Shown here: piece by piece, positions 42,537 to 52,327 of the stretch
Numbering within the stretch: position 1 is the stretch's first letter
How the letters are laid out: every line of letters starts with the position of its first letter
Source of the DNA: Rachicladosporium sp. CCFEE 5018
Lineage: Eukaryota > Ascomycota > Dothideomycetes > Cladosporiales > Cladosporiaceae
Length of the DNA: 64,000 nt
Assembly: GCA_002077045.2 (NCBI GenBank)
Contig: KZ111167.1
Location: 375,304 to 439,303, forward strand
Reading direction: 5' to 3'
Translations under genes and position numbers: made by a program
The notes under the pieces: model-generated
The model's database searches: none
Seen by the model: the letters and a program-made list of their open reading frames with translations, nothing else
Told to the model about the DNA's origin: nothing

Positions 42537-43358
42537 CTGCCCATCCCAAATCAGCCAGAATACATCAAACAATGTCTCTCAGCCGGCAAACACGTTCTCG
42601 CCGAAAAGCCAATCGCCAAAGATGTTGCTACGGCTACGGAGCTCTTAGCTTGGTACCATGAAAACGTCGACACGAGTAAAGTCTTCTTCGCCATCGCAGA
42701 GCAATACCGCTTCATGTCGCCCTTCAACGTGGGCGCACAGCGGATCGCATCCTTCGGCAAGATTCTCAACTTCCGCGTGCGAATGCAAACTTGCATACAA
42801 CCTGATATGAAGTACCTCGCAACCTCGTGGCGAAAAGAACCAGAGTATCAAGGCGGCTTCCTACTAGACGGCGGGGTGCACTTCGTCGCTGGCATGCGGC
42901 GATTACTAGGCTCGGAAGGTGGCAAGCTCGAACGCGTCAGCGCACTCACGACCCTGCATCAGGACTACCTCCCTCCAGTCGACACAGTAGACGCCGTTTT
43001 CCGTCTCGCATCAGGTGGCCAAGGCACGTTCAGTCTCTCGTTCGGCAGCACAGGCACAGGCACCGAATGGTCCGTTGCTTGCGAGAAAGGCGAAGTCTCT
43101 GTTTCACCCTTCCCAGGCGACGGCAAGGGCGTGACTGTTAAAGCTAAAGGGGAGAAGGAAGGCAAGTTCGAGAAAGCTGAAGACGAGTTTGGAGGCGTGA
43201 AGACGGAAGTTTTTGCTTGGGCGAAGAGTCTGAAGGAGGGTAAGCCTAATCCGCTGCAGAGTGCTGAGGAGGCACTGGCGGATTTGGAGGTGCTGGAGGC
43301 GATGTTAAGCAGTGGGGAGAAGGGTGGGGAGGGGGTGGGGTTGAAGGTACAGACGTGA
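42537..43358 (+). CDS. Gfo/Idh/MocA family oxidoreductase (copy B, 5' part missing)
   Basis: Starts directly after the gap at LPIPNQPEYIK, equivalent to base 11227 of copy A. Keeps GKHVLAEKPIAKD and the catalytic GGFLLDGGVHF segment, and ends at the same TGA context. It differs from copy A at a modest number of residues, for example AVFRLASGG against AIFRLVSGG. The Rossmann N-terminus lies in or beyond the gap. No inactivating change is visible. Confidence 0.88.
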   Translation: MPIPNQPEYIKQCLSAGKHVLAEKPIAKDVATATELLAWYHENVDTSKVFFAIAEQYRFMSPFNVGAQRIASFGKILNFRVRMQTCIQPDMKYLATSWRKEPEYQGGFLLDGGVHFVAGMRRLLGSEGGKLERVSALTTLHQDYLPPVDTVDAVFRLASGGQGTFSLSFGSTGTGTEWSVACEKGEVSVSPFPGDGKGVTVKAKGEKEGKFEKAEDEFGGVKTEVFAWAKSLKEGKPNPLQSAEEALADLEVLEAMLSSGEKGGEGVGLKVQT

Positions 43359-43424
43359 TACCTCGATGAATCTGCATTATGCCAAGTGCCTTCTTCTGAA
43401 TTGTACTCAAGTAGGCTGATCGAG

Positions 43425-44792
43425 TCAGCCAGGTGCGTCTGGCGCGTTGTCGGCGCCTGCGCTACTGCTGACGTTGCCGAAGTCGAACTGCTGGCCTCCA
43501 TCACCTGCTCCCAAGTCCACGAACTCATCAAGACTTCCATCCCAATGCGTCCTGCCCATTTCCGCCTCATTGGCCACTTGCTCCATTTCCGCTGGCCAAG
43601 CGAATTGCTCTTCCCTTCCGCCAATCTCTCCACCTCCCAATTCCCCATATCCTGTCCTCTCAGCCCCTTCACCCATTCCCCCACCTCCTCCATCTACCAT
43701 CCCAATCTCCCCGAATCCCCCACCCCTCAACCATTTCACTCCCTCCTCCTCCCCGGTTCCCCCGTCACCGTCTCCATCGGCCTCCATCTCGCAAAACACA
43801 AACCGACAAACGCCACAGCAGCACAGCCGACTATGGGGCATGTTATGCTGGGTATGCATATGCGCCAGCACTTCGTCTTGCGTTGAGAAAATCTGCGGGG
43901 CGTCGAGGGTGGCGGTCTGGGAGCAAGGATGGCAGGTGAAGGGGCTGGGAGGGAGGGAGTTGGGGTGGGAGGTGGGGCTTGAGGGAAGGGAGGTGAGTGC
44001 GGGGTCGATGAGGGGGTTGGGTTGGTGAGAGGCAGGGCGACGGGAAGGAGGGGCGGATGCGCCGTCTAGAGCGAGGAGATGGGAGGTGGAGTGTTGGGTT
44101 GGGAGGCGAGCGGGCTTTCGTCGGGGTTGCTGTGATGGTGGCGGAGGATAGGTGTCGCAGGTGCCGCCGAGTGCGAGAGAGCGGTATCTCTCGCCAGAAA
44201 GAGTATTCTGTGTACCGGACCAGGACGGCCGCTGCGTGGGTGCGAAAGACTGTGGCAGGCCGTAGGTGTACGGACTCTGGCTGCCGTGAGGCGCTCTTGG
44301 GCCTTGAAATGCCGTCGTTGCTGTTGTTGGATCTGACGTAGTGTGCGGAGGAGCAGCGTCGTGACTGGCCAGTCTACTTCTCCGAAGAGATCCTTGTTGG
44401 ATTTCCGAAGGATCATATTGTGTCCGTGAGGTATCTGGTGCGCTACTCGGCACTATCAGCGCTTCTTGAATTACCTGGTGATCTTGTCTTGTATAAGCAT
44501 TAACGCCGTCGTCCTCATGACTGGGGCCATGCTCTGGAACGTCTTTCGGCGGCCACGTGAACGGCACATCGTAGAGCGAAGCAGCGTAGGGGTGGTATGT
44601 CTTTAGAGCGCTTGGAGGCGAAGTGCCTGCAGTGATCCTGGTCGTAGGTACAGCTTCTTCCGTTGGGGCCGCCGGTGAGGAATCGATAGCGGTGGCGTAA
44701 GGGTCCATAGGAAGTGCAGCCCCACTGCGCTGGTGGACGTCTCCTAGTCTAAAGTTGTCGGCGTCTAGACTTACTGGACGTGGCGCGTACAT
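43425..44792 (-). CDS. Hypothetical Cys/His-rich protein (copy B)
   Basis: 455 residues, counterpart of 12096-13481. The first ~125 residues and the Cys/His patch (FTCHPCSQ, LAHMHTQH, LCCCGVCRFVFCEME) are almost unchanged. The Pro/Ser-rich middle (about residues 125-230) and the Gly/Glu-rich tail differ strongly, with many replacements. It ends PDAPG, six residues shorter than copy A because the stop comes earlier. Conservation of all Cys and His suggests a metal-binding patch under constraint in an otherwise fast-evolving protein. Function unknown. Confidence 0.7.
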   Translation of the reverse strand: MYAPRPVSLDADNFRLGDVHQRSGAALPMDPYATAIDSSPAAPTEEAVPTTRITAGTSPPSALKTYHPYAASLYDVPFTWPPKDVPEHGPSHEDDGVNAYTRQDHQVIQEALIVPSSAPDTSRTQYDPSEIQQGSLRRSRLASHDAAPPHTTSDPTTATTAFQGPRAPHGSQSPYTYGLPQSFAPTQRPSWSGTQNTLSGERYRSLALGGTCDTYPPPPSQQPRRKPARLPTQHSTSHLLALDGASAPPSRRPASHQPNPLIDPALTSLPSSPTSHPNSLPPSPFTCHPCSQTATLDAPQIFSTQDEVLAHMHTQHNMPHSRLCCCGVCRFVFCEMEADGDGDGGTGEEEGVKWLRGGGFGEIGMVDGGGGGMGEGAERTGYGELGGGEIGGREEQFAWPAEMEQVANEAEMGRTHWDGSLDEFVDLGAGDGGQQFDFGNVSSSAGADNAPDAPG

Positions 44793-45013
44793 GCATGTAG
44801 GATCGAGACTTCATAAGACCTTGCATTTTGTGACCGCTGGGTTCACTTGTTGTAGCGCGCCATGAGTGTGAAGTCACTAGACGGGCCCAGTTCAGACCAG
44901 AGGCTTATGTGATTTGTGCACGTAGGCGCGACCAGCCCAGATTTTACTGAGAAAGTCGATAGTTGCACCCGCATATACATTTTGACGTTTTACTGGGCGC
45001 TACAACATTTCGC

Positions 45014-45906
45014 TCAAGCTTGCGAGAAGTCGTATGAAGGGCTAGATTTTGTCTGTTGCGAAGTACCTTTCGACCGTGGCTGTTCGATCTTCGAAGCTGT
45101 CAGTATCTTCGAGCTCGTACGCTGAGGGTCCATATCTCGGGCACGCAGTATTGCATATGAAGCCATCATGCCTCGAAGGCGGCGTGCAGGCTGTGAAATG
45201 CCAGAGTTCGATGCAGGATACGCTGAGTGTGAGACGAGAATATAGTACACCCGCTACGAAGCAGTCCCAGCAGCGACTGCAGTCCACACAAAGGTAGATG
45301 CAGTGCTGACCGATGATCATACATGAAAGACCGTTGCCCTGCACCACGTGCCGCTGCCTCTAGAGCGCAGGCTTCGCTTGCCCAGAACCAGCCGTGAGCA
45401 TCTACGAAGTCATCAGTACTATTCTCCACTTCCTCCGTTCTCTCCTCCTCATCAGTACAGCATAGACATACCTCATTAGCACTCTGCTGCATCCGCATCT
45501 CCCTCTCCATCTCCTGCACCTGCTGCTCCTCACTAAAAGCCAACGCCCAAGGCACCCCAAGCAACAGCGCACTCGTGCTCACAACCCACAAACTCTTCCC
45601 TGAAAAGCTCAATCCGCTCGTCACCCAACCTTGTGCCGATGAGGCGAATGATGAGAGGCGCGCGCGGGTTGTTGGAGGAATGATGTCTTTGAGAGCGGCG
45701 ATGCGGTCGGAGAGGGTTTCTTCGAGGGAGTCGGAGAGGATTGAGGAGGTGTCGGAGTCTGTGGGGAGGGGTTAGGGGGAAGTGAGATGGGAGGGAAGAG
45801 GTGGAGGTGTACTGGAGTCTGATTCCCAGTCGTCTTCTTCTTCGATCTTGGGACCGGGTTGCGCCGCGAGGAACTCTTCGTCCGGGACTTCTTCGAGCTT
45901 GACCAT
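45014..45906 (-). CDS. TOM22: Mitochondrial import receptor subunit Tom22 (copy B)
   Basis: Exons 45813-45906, 45472-45758 and 45014-45088; 151 residues as in copy A. The acidic N-terminus, ETLSDRIAALKDIIPPTTR-type segment and single membrane segment are retained. Intron 1 is rewritten but keeps CTAACC and CACAG. Intron 2 keeps GTATGT and TACTGAC, but the acceptor is AAG instead of CAG, a weaker site. Exon 3 has one residue change (Lys for Glu in SQQTKSSPSYD) and ends in TGA instead of TAA. Confidence 0.83.
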
Positions 45907-46246
45907 GTTGATGAGACGGATGAGGGACTAGTATAGGTGTATATGGCTGGCTGCGATGTTGGAGGCAATGAAGAGACGAAATGCGATAGTGCTCAGGGTC
46001 ACTTCGGTATCACGGTATGGGGGTGTGAAGTTCGGAGGTGCCTCATTCGGCGACGCCAAGCAGAACCATACTATGGGGTCGTTCCGACTTCACTTGAATG
46101 TCCCTAGCTGTATAGACCCATGCCCTGAAGACATCACACTACCAATGGTCAAGAGAGCCGTCATGCCTCGCTCTCTTCATCTCGTCGCGCTTAGCAAACT
46201 TCGCTCGACTGTACGTTGCAGTGTCGATGACAATCTGCTCAACACA
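45907..46246. other. Intergenic between TOM22 and F-box locus 1 (copy B)
   Basis: 340 bases, close match of 14561-14900. No coding signal. Confidence 0.5.
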
Positions 46247-46903
46247 CTACTCAGAAGATGTCCCATCTTCGATGACATCGTACGGTCCATACCACGCAGC
46301 TCTTGGTCCTGCTTCGCCCTCTCCAGTAGACACAGCGTATGCGATGGATTCCTCGATCGTCTCTTTCTCCCGTATCTGCTGCCAAGCCATCCGCGAGTAA
46401 CCTGTCGTCTTACTCCACACTCTCAACATCTGGCGAAGCAAGCGCGGTTCCAGCTTGTCCTTCCCAATTACGTGCATCTGCACAGGAAACGTGCGGCTGG
46501 CGTCTGGTGGCTGCAAGACAAACATCTTGCTCCACGAGCCGGGCTTGAGGACTTTCGCACCAGGCAATACGTGGTAGTCGACTCTGTCGATGTATGACAA
46601 GTGTAGTAGAGACACTCTGTCCTTCACTTTGACGGACGGGTCGCCAATTCGTGGTGTACTATGCACTGCGCTCAATGCATCCAGTAGCAGCTTATTCGGC
46701 TCTGGCTGGATGTACGTGCATCCAGGGCCGAGGATTGGCGCAGGCTTGAAGTATAGCTTCTCCTGGATGGCGGAGGACGAATTGATCAAGTCATTGAAGT
46801 TATGCGAAACGCGTTGGCAGCGCAGTGCGTCTGCCATCGTGGCCTGACAGAGGATCATCTCCAGCAACTCAGAAATGTCGAAGACTTCATTGACTGCAGA
46901 CAT
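46247..46903 (-). CDS. F-box-like protein, locus 1, copy B (intact)
   Basis: 218 residues from the ATG at 46903; the frame extends 19 codons further upstream in both copies, but MSAVNEVFDISELLEMIL is the family-type start. The F-box-like region covers about residues 5-45 (ISELLEMIL, LRCQRVSHNFNDLINSS), followed by IQEKLYFKPAPIL. The C-terminal domain contains DYHVLPGAKVLKPGSWSKM and FPVQMHVIG. It is the only one of the F-box loci in the window whose frame is uninterrupted. It probably acts as a substrate adaptor of an SCF ligase, inferred from the F-box alone. No other domain is recognisable. Confidence 0.75.
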   Translation of the reverse strand: MSAVNEVFDISELLEMILCQATMADALRCQRVSHNFNDLINSSSAIQEKLYFKPAPILGPGCTYIQPEPNKLLLDALSAVHSTPRIGDPSVKVKDRVSLLHLSYIDRVDYHVLPGAKVLKPGSWSKMFVLQPPDASRTFPVQMHVIGKDKLEPRLLRQMLRVWSKTTGYSRMAWQQIREKETIEESIAYAVSTGEGEAGPRAAWYGPYDVIEDGTSSE

Positions 46904-47299
46904 TGTTGGCAATGGGCTATGTGGAGTAGTCAGTGGCTGACATTTGTGCGTAGGTGTCATCTCGACTGACCTTGGAGCGTAGGTCTGATCAATGAAAACA
47001 TCTCCTTTCCCAAGACCACAAGATGAGACGATGTAGGTCTGCGTTTGAGAGATGGACGACTGCGGAGTTACAGGAGGCCAAAGAATATGTGGTGCTTGAA
47101 AAAGCTCAGCGCGGATCGGCTTGGCAGGTCGCAGAGGCGATACGAGAGGAAGGCGCGATCAGGTCATGCTCGAAAGTGTATGCGCATCGTTATCCGCATC
47201 TGCAGCCAATTCGCCCGTCCTAACGCACGGCTGACGTACACGAGGCACCGTTGGCAGCACTCCCAACCTCAGATCAGTGCGCCACGACCTGAACGTCCA
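46904..47299. other. Intergenic between F-box loci 1 and 2 (copy B)
   Basis: About 400 bases with no convincing gene; counterpart of 15555-15956. Confidence 0.4.
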
Positions 47300-47705
47300 C
47301 GATCTCACAGTCTCTCTGCACAAGGATCTCAAGTACGTCCTCGTCTCTTTTCAGCCCTGGTAGCGCACAGGAAACACGTCCCTGCGCGCGCGCCTTCATC
47401 GTCATCTTCGCGAGCTGTTCGTTCTCCGGGATCCGGCGGCGATAGCTGGGTGATGAATGGGGCATGTTCTACATTCAGGGCTGCGAGCAGCAGCTTGTTT
47501 GGAACGGGCTCGAGCTCCTGGCATTCGCATCGGTGAGTCTGGTGGGCCTGATGCAGAGCCTTTCTTGCAGTCAATGCGAGCTGTTGATCGTGCGCTTGTA
47601 GGTTTTGTGAACACACTGGAAGACTAGAACGTCCTACATCTTAAATTGGTGTAGAACGTTTCGGAGAAGCTTGGTGAGACCGAAGCCTTGGATTGCGGCA
47701 GACAT
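47300..47705 (-). pseudogene. F-box-like fossil, locus 2 (copy B)
   Basis: Counterpart of 15957-16358 (left end approximate). From the ATG at 47705 it reads MSAAIQGFGLTKLLRNVL, then the same TAG and later the same TGA as copy A. In addition one base is missing in the stretch after TRLTDAN, so the following VPNKLLLAALNVEH lies in another frame. Dead in both copies, further decayed here. Confidence 0.62.
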
Positions 47706-48172
47706 GGTGGATGACTGCCTGGTGGTGTTGGCTGACGCTCTGAGCACGAAGGACTCATATGTAGGAGTACTCGAAATGTCCTTTGACTTCTGCAGGACGT
47801 GGATGAAACATGTGCGATCTGACATGGTAGCGCAGATACAAGGGTGGCGAATTTGTCGGAGGTCTCAAGAAGTGGTACTACGAATGGGACAGGACGATTT
47901 GCGAATACACGAGGCAGGCACGACCACCGGCTTCAATTTGAAGCTCTCCTTTCCCACTTCAAGATCCCTTCTCCTGAACCTTGAGACCTTGCTAATGCTC
48001 ACGTAAACCAGCTGCGACAGCGAAAGTGACCAGTAGCACCACCTTGAGAGCTTAGAGGCCGCCTACGACTCGCAAGATCCCTCTCCAGAAAACCAAGATT
48101 CGGGTAATGCTCTCTTGCACCCAGCCACGGCAGGGACCTTTATCATCGTTGCACCTCCGAGAAGCTTGAACT
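47706..48172. other. Intergenic between F-box loci 2 and 3 (copy B)
   Basis: 467 bases; short frames only, counterpart of 16359-16828. Confidence 0.4.
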
Positions 48173-48970
48173 TCAAGTCCGAGGATCCTTCACTCCCCTG
48201 CACGTCTGGGAGACCTTCCGCATATGCACGATAAGCTTATGCAATGCACGCAGTTTGGCTGGCTTCTCCCACGTGTACAGTTTCCTGACCTTCTTCCTTG
48301 CATTCTTCCACTTGACCGGCTCGCGCTCAACACGCAGCAGCACCTTTGGCTTGCGCCACTCGGTGACAGCCCCCTTTATCTCTACACGTTCGTGCATCGG
48401 GAACCGGACATGTATGTTTTGCGGCGCTCGCGTGGGCGTCTGTAGTGCAAGAAGAAGTCGTAGCCCATCGTGATCCCTTCGATATCCGCCGCGTTGCGAC
48501 CCAGCTGGCATCTGTACCTCCTGCATTGAACATTCAGAAACGAAAGTAGGAGATTGTTGACGTAGGAGTCGGAAGCCATATCGAGCAGTAGACCACGCTG
48601 ACGTGGCGCTTCGAGCTTGACCGGCCTGAAGAACAGCTTCTCTTGAAGGCGCGGTGTTTCCCTGGTAGTCTGGTCGAAGACCTTGCTGGTGCGCTGGAGG
48701 ACTAGTATATCTTTCATTCGAACGTGGAACAGGATCTCTCCGACCAATTCGGGGAGATTGAAGACCTGGGTCGCGGGCGAAAGTGCGAGTGTCTAATGGC
48801 AGTCAGCACTGTTTTTGGTTGGTTCAACTGGCCCTCAAGGCTATCCTTCGCATAACAGTGATGTGCGCGTCTCACCTGTTACCTCGAGAGAACGGAGGGG
48901 AAGGACGTACAGCAAGAAGTGCACTTGTCTGCCCGACGTCCATATCGGAGTAACTCTTGGTGCTAGACAT
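48173..48970 (-). pseudogene. F-box-like protein, locus 3, copy B: C-terminal frame broken
   Basis: Exon 1 is 48911-48970 (donor GTACGT) and exon 2 starts at 48792 after a 118-nt intron. The continuous frame ends at 48382 (156 residues) with MSGSRCTNV. The C-terminal family region (VTEWRKPKVLLR ... RALHKLIVHMRKV) follows in another frame down to 48173 with no stop inside it. The F-box region reads VFNLPELVGEILFHVRMKD. Exon 1 (MSSTKSYSDMDVGQ) shares little with copy A's exon 1, although exon 2 aligns well. Confidence 0.62.
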
Positions 48971-49332
48971 GATCTAGTGGATTGGGTGACGATAGCCGAG
49001 GAGCTGCTAAGATCTGTGGGAGAAGCGAAGAGCTAAGCCCTGACTGAACATGCAGATCTCTGGTCCGCAGCTTGACCGTGCTGATCGCAAGGATTAGCAT
49101 GTGGTCAATGCCTTGTCAATTGTAATGTCGAAAGTGTGCTTGCACTGTCGGAACGTCACCGATAGACTGAAGCAGGTACCCTGGGGCGATCTGCAGGTCG
49201 CAAAGAGAGCGCGACTGGTACTGGCTGCCTTCGTTTGTAGCAGGGCTTCTTCGGCGCCCACAGCAGAGTCACTAGCGTCAGTCTACTTGAGAAGTAGCTA
49301 TAAGCATCCCAAAAGTTCTGTCAACCACTAAA
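48971..49332. other. Intergenic between F-box locus 3 and the tRNA-like cluster (copy B)
   Basis: 362 bases; poorly alignable to copy A compared with its neighbours. No gene seen. Confidence 0.4.
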
Positions 49333-49514
49333 GGGTCGCTGGTGTAGTGGTCAGCGCGCTCCCAGACAAGCGGTGCTCACGGCTCAAAGCCCAAGCTGTC
49401 TAGCAACGCCATATTGGCGTGCTGGGCAGCCTGTCGCCCTGCAATGGGTGGCTGGGTATATCGCCTGACCAGCGGTCGAGGGAGAGAACCTACGTTCGAA
49501 TCGTAGGCGGTCCA
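49333..49514 (+). ncRNA. tRNA-like Pol III element B1 with a long anticodon-loop insert
   Basis: 182 nt, the same length as A1. Acceptor GGGTCGC/GCGGTCC stays closed through an extra G-U. D arm GTGT/GCGC, anticodon stem CTCCC/GGGAG and T arm CTACG-TTCGAAT-CGTAG all close. The insert hairpin CGCC/GGCG is kept while its loop is entirely changed. TTTTT terminator at 49516-49520. Position 33 is G. Confidence 0.6.
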
Positions 49515-49927
49515 ATTTTTCGGCGCACGCTAAAGCATGCAGACACCGTGTGTAGGCTGTGGGATATTAATGTTTTGTACAGCGTCCGTAAGGTCGCGGG
49601 TTCGATTCTCAGGCTGCCTTCGCGGGAGTTTCTCTGACCTCTCCGGGATGCAGTCTTTTTGCCCCTTTGCTACAAAGGACTGCGGACTGACAGGTTCTGC
49701 ACTTGCGTAGCCACATCTTTTCCCGTCTGGGCCAGATACTGTCATACTGGTTTGCAGATACCTGATGGCAAACCTGCAGCTGTGCGAAGACACACCACTC
49801 GATCCCGCGATTCTCGTTTGTAGTGGGTTGCAGGTTGCAAACATTTGAGACAACGCAACAGCGCCAGTACCTGCAGCTTGCTCTCCTGCCCGTCACAACG
49901 GGCGCCAATGTCCAACCTGTCACCAAA
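49515..49927 (+). other. Spacer with a tRNA-like remnant (copy B)
   Basis: Contains the B-box-like GGGTTCGATTC at 49598-49608 preceded by AAGGTCGC, as in copy A, without closable acceptor or T stems. Otherwise no feature. Confidence 0.35.
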
Positions 49928-50095
49928 GAATGGATAGCTCAGCTGGGAGAGCGCATCAACAGAAATGACGCTCACGGGACTGCCTGTGTCTCCGTTGTCC
50001 TCCTGGACAGTGCCCGTCGTCCCGCAAGGAATGGCTGGCGTCATGGGCGAATGACGTCTTGGATGAGGTCGGAAGTTCCAGCCCTCTCCTGTTCA
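49928..50095 (+). ncRNA. tRNA-like element B2, degraded counterpart of A2
   Basis: The D arm GCTC-AGCTGGGA-GAGC is intact. The acceptor is imperfect (GAATGGA against CCTGTTC). The T loop reads TTCCAGC instead of TTCGAGC, which breaks the B box. The insert hairpin TGTCC/GGACA is kept with a new loop. The next hairpin has changed on both sides (GTCC/GGA) and still pairs. TTTT at 50099-50102. Confidence 0.45.
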
Positions 50096-50368
50096 ATCTT
50101 TTGCGCCAAGTCGAGCGATATTGGCTGGCATACCACTCCTCTAGGGCGATGCTCTTTTATGAAGAGCGGTCAAGACGCCCGGCGCAGTGACCAGATTGTC
50201 CAGTTGTCGCGCTATGAATCTTCATCGAAGTAGCGATTCTGACACTTGAATCGTTCGCAATGCGCTCGGATCACGTGTGTTGGGCGAAATGACGAAGTTC
50301 CCTACGCAAGGTAACAGTACCACTTGTTTGTGTATATATTTACGATTCGTGCAGCATTTATTATCGAG

Positions 50369-50513
50369 GGGCGGTTAGCTCAATGGTAGAGCGCACTCAG
50401 TACATCGGACGCGGAGCAGTCCTCCTGCCTGAATTGGCGGGAGACAGCTGGGGCCCGGGATGGCGCGTCAGTACGCTTGTGTGAGGTTCCTGGTTCGAGT
50501 CCAGGATCGTCCA
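50369..50513 (+). ncRNA. tRNA-like Pol III element B3 with an anticodon-loop insert
   Basis: 145 nt. Acceptor GGGCGGT/ATCGTCC closes 7/7. D arm GCTC-AATGGTA-GAGC is perfect. T arm CCTGG-TTCGAGT-CCAGG is perfect and a consensus B box. Anticodon stem CACTC/GTGTG has one mismatch. The insert is about 34 nt shorter than in A3 and lacks the GCGCCC/GGGTGGC motif, although both ends align. TTTT at 50518-50521. Position 33 is G. Confidence 0.6.
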
Positions 50514-50727
50514 AGCCTTTTGCAGGCTGTTTGCGCTTTTGCCGTTGTCATGATGACTAGAAAGGCGGAAGGTCGCGACTCCACTGTTTAAGGCTGGAAG
50601 AGGTGTGCAAGTGAAGTGAGAATCATCTCGGTTCATCAGAGATAAGTTGTCAGCAAGACTCAACATGACATGCACACTTACAACGACACGACACCACCAG
50701 CACGTCTTATCATTGCATCTCCATACA

Positions 50728-51365
50728 CTAATGATCCTCCGCCGCCGCCTCCTCAGTAAACACCCGATACCCCTCCCCATCCATCAACTTGTCCACCTCC
50801 GCCGCATCCGTGACCTCGATCCTCGCCATCCAGCCCTCATCCTCCGGACTCCTGTTGATCGTCCCGGGCTTGTCCTCCAGCATCGCATTCGCTTCTATGA
50901 TCTTGCCTGATATCGGGGTCATGATATCTGAGGCGGATTTGACGGACTCGACGGCACCTATCGCGTCGCCGGCGGAGACCTCGAGATCGGTGGTGGGCAG
51001 TTCGACGTAGACGACGTCGCCGAGGGCTTTGGCGGCGTAGGTGGATATGCCGATTGTGCCTGAGGTCTGTTAGAAGAGGGCCGAGGGTACCCGGGTGGTG
51101 GGGAAGGAAGGGGTTTTACCAGTCTTCTTGTCATCGGAGAGCTCGATCCATTCGTGGTCTTCCGTGTAGCGCTTTGCTAGTACTGACGTTCTTGTTAGCT
51201 TCGCCGATATCAATATATCTCGAGTCAGTCCGCACTTCTCGAGCTCCCTGTGAACGATCGCGTGCTTTGCGCGTGTAGCCGCAGACCGGATGTTGCGCTA
51301 CATCGTATGGGTGAGGATGTCGCAGCTACACGAGAAGCAGCGCGAACTGCTCTTATTGTTGCCAT
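50728..51365 (-). CDS. GCV3: Glycine cleavage system H protein, mitochondrial (copy B)
   Basis: Exons 51236-51365, 51120-51182 and 50728-51059; 174 residues, the same structure as copy A. The presequence, EDHEWIEL start and lipoyl-lysine segment AVESVKSASDI are unchanged. Replacements are few, mostly near the C-terminus (EEAAAEDH for EEAAGEDH). Introns differ more than exons (second donor GTAAAA here, GTATCC in copy A). No sign of inactivation, so both copies should give working protein. Confidence 0.94.
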
Positions 51366-51573
51366 TGCTATCGTGGTGAGTGAAGGAAGAGTGTTGAGCT
51401 CTCAATGCTGCTTTAACAGACGTTTGACCTTCACGTGGAAGTGGAGCCGAGGGAAAAATAAGGTGTTTAAGCTTAAAGTGCTTGGAGCCGCGAACCTATT
51501 TCGGACGTGGAATCCCGAAAGATGCACATTTGATCGAGCCGTGAACGATTGAAGCAGTACATTCAATGCAAGC

Positions 51574-52047
51574 ATGCTATACGAGCTCATTGGCGTGGTA
51601 TGCTCTCCGCTCCGCTACACCTCCATAGCCCTCACTGACATCTCCACTTCCAGTGCCGCCCCTCCCGTCCCCTAACAGAAATCAAAGAGTCCGCCCACAC
51701 CCACTCCCTTTCCCCCAACCCCAAACATCCCCTAACCCAACCGCAGAATCGTCCGCACATCCTCCCTCCTCGTCCTCAACGCCGGCGGCGTCGTCCGCGG
51801 CATAACAAATTGGGGCACCTTCCGACTCCCCAAACCCTACCGCAAACAAGGCGCCACATACGACTCCGGCCACTACTTCATATTGAGATTCGATTCGAGT
51901 GCAAAGACACAGCATGCGGTGAGACGGACGCTGGGGCTGGATCCGAGGTTAATCCGGTATAGTGTTGTGAAGATGGGGGCGAAGTTGGAGGATGTTGCTA
52001 AGGTTGGGGGCCAGGCGGAGTGGGGTGGGAAGGGTGAGGGGTATTGA
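51574..52047 (+). CDS. MRP17: Mitochondrial small-subunit ribosomal protein bS6m (copy B)
   Basis: Exons 51574-51597, 51654-51688 and 51747-52047; 119 residues. The protein is practically unchanged from copy A, including MLYELIGV, CRPSRPLTEIKE and VVRGI-NWGTFRLPKPYRKQG. The second intron (donor GTCCGC, CTAACC branch, CGCAG acceptor) shares almost no sequence with that of copy A beyond the splice signals, which confirms it as an intron. Confidence 0.9.
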
Positions 52048-52327
52048 GGTTGAATCGATGGACGAAGTTGAATCGATGGATGATGTGAGGTTAAGAGTGG
52101 ACAAGGGGGTGTAAGATGCATGGCGTGGGACCGTGGATTTGATGGCGTTGGCATGGTTTTGGCTGTATGGCTGTACGGCAGAGACTGTACAAAGGACATG
52201 GCTGTCGGTAGGGAGGCATAAAAGGTCGGCATGAACGCATACAATGTCAACTTGCGCATCAAAGCTGAGCATAGTATCAGTCCTGATCTGTGACTCGATC
52301 GCTATGCCATGAAGAGGTATATGTCGT

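Noticed and set aside
41611..42648. Open frames running through the N gap (for example 41611-42648 and 41968-42549)
   Set aside because: They join ureD to oxidoreductase sequence across 100 unknown bases and are not real proteins.
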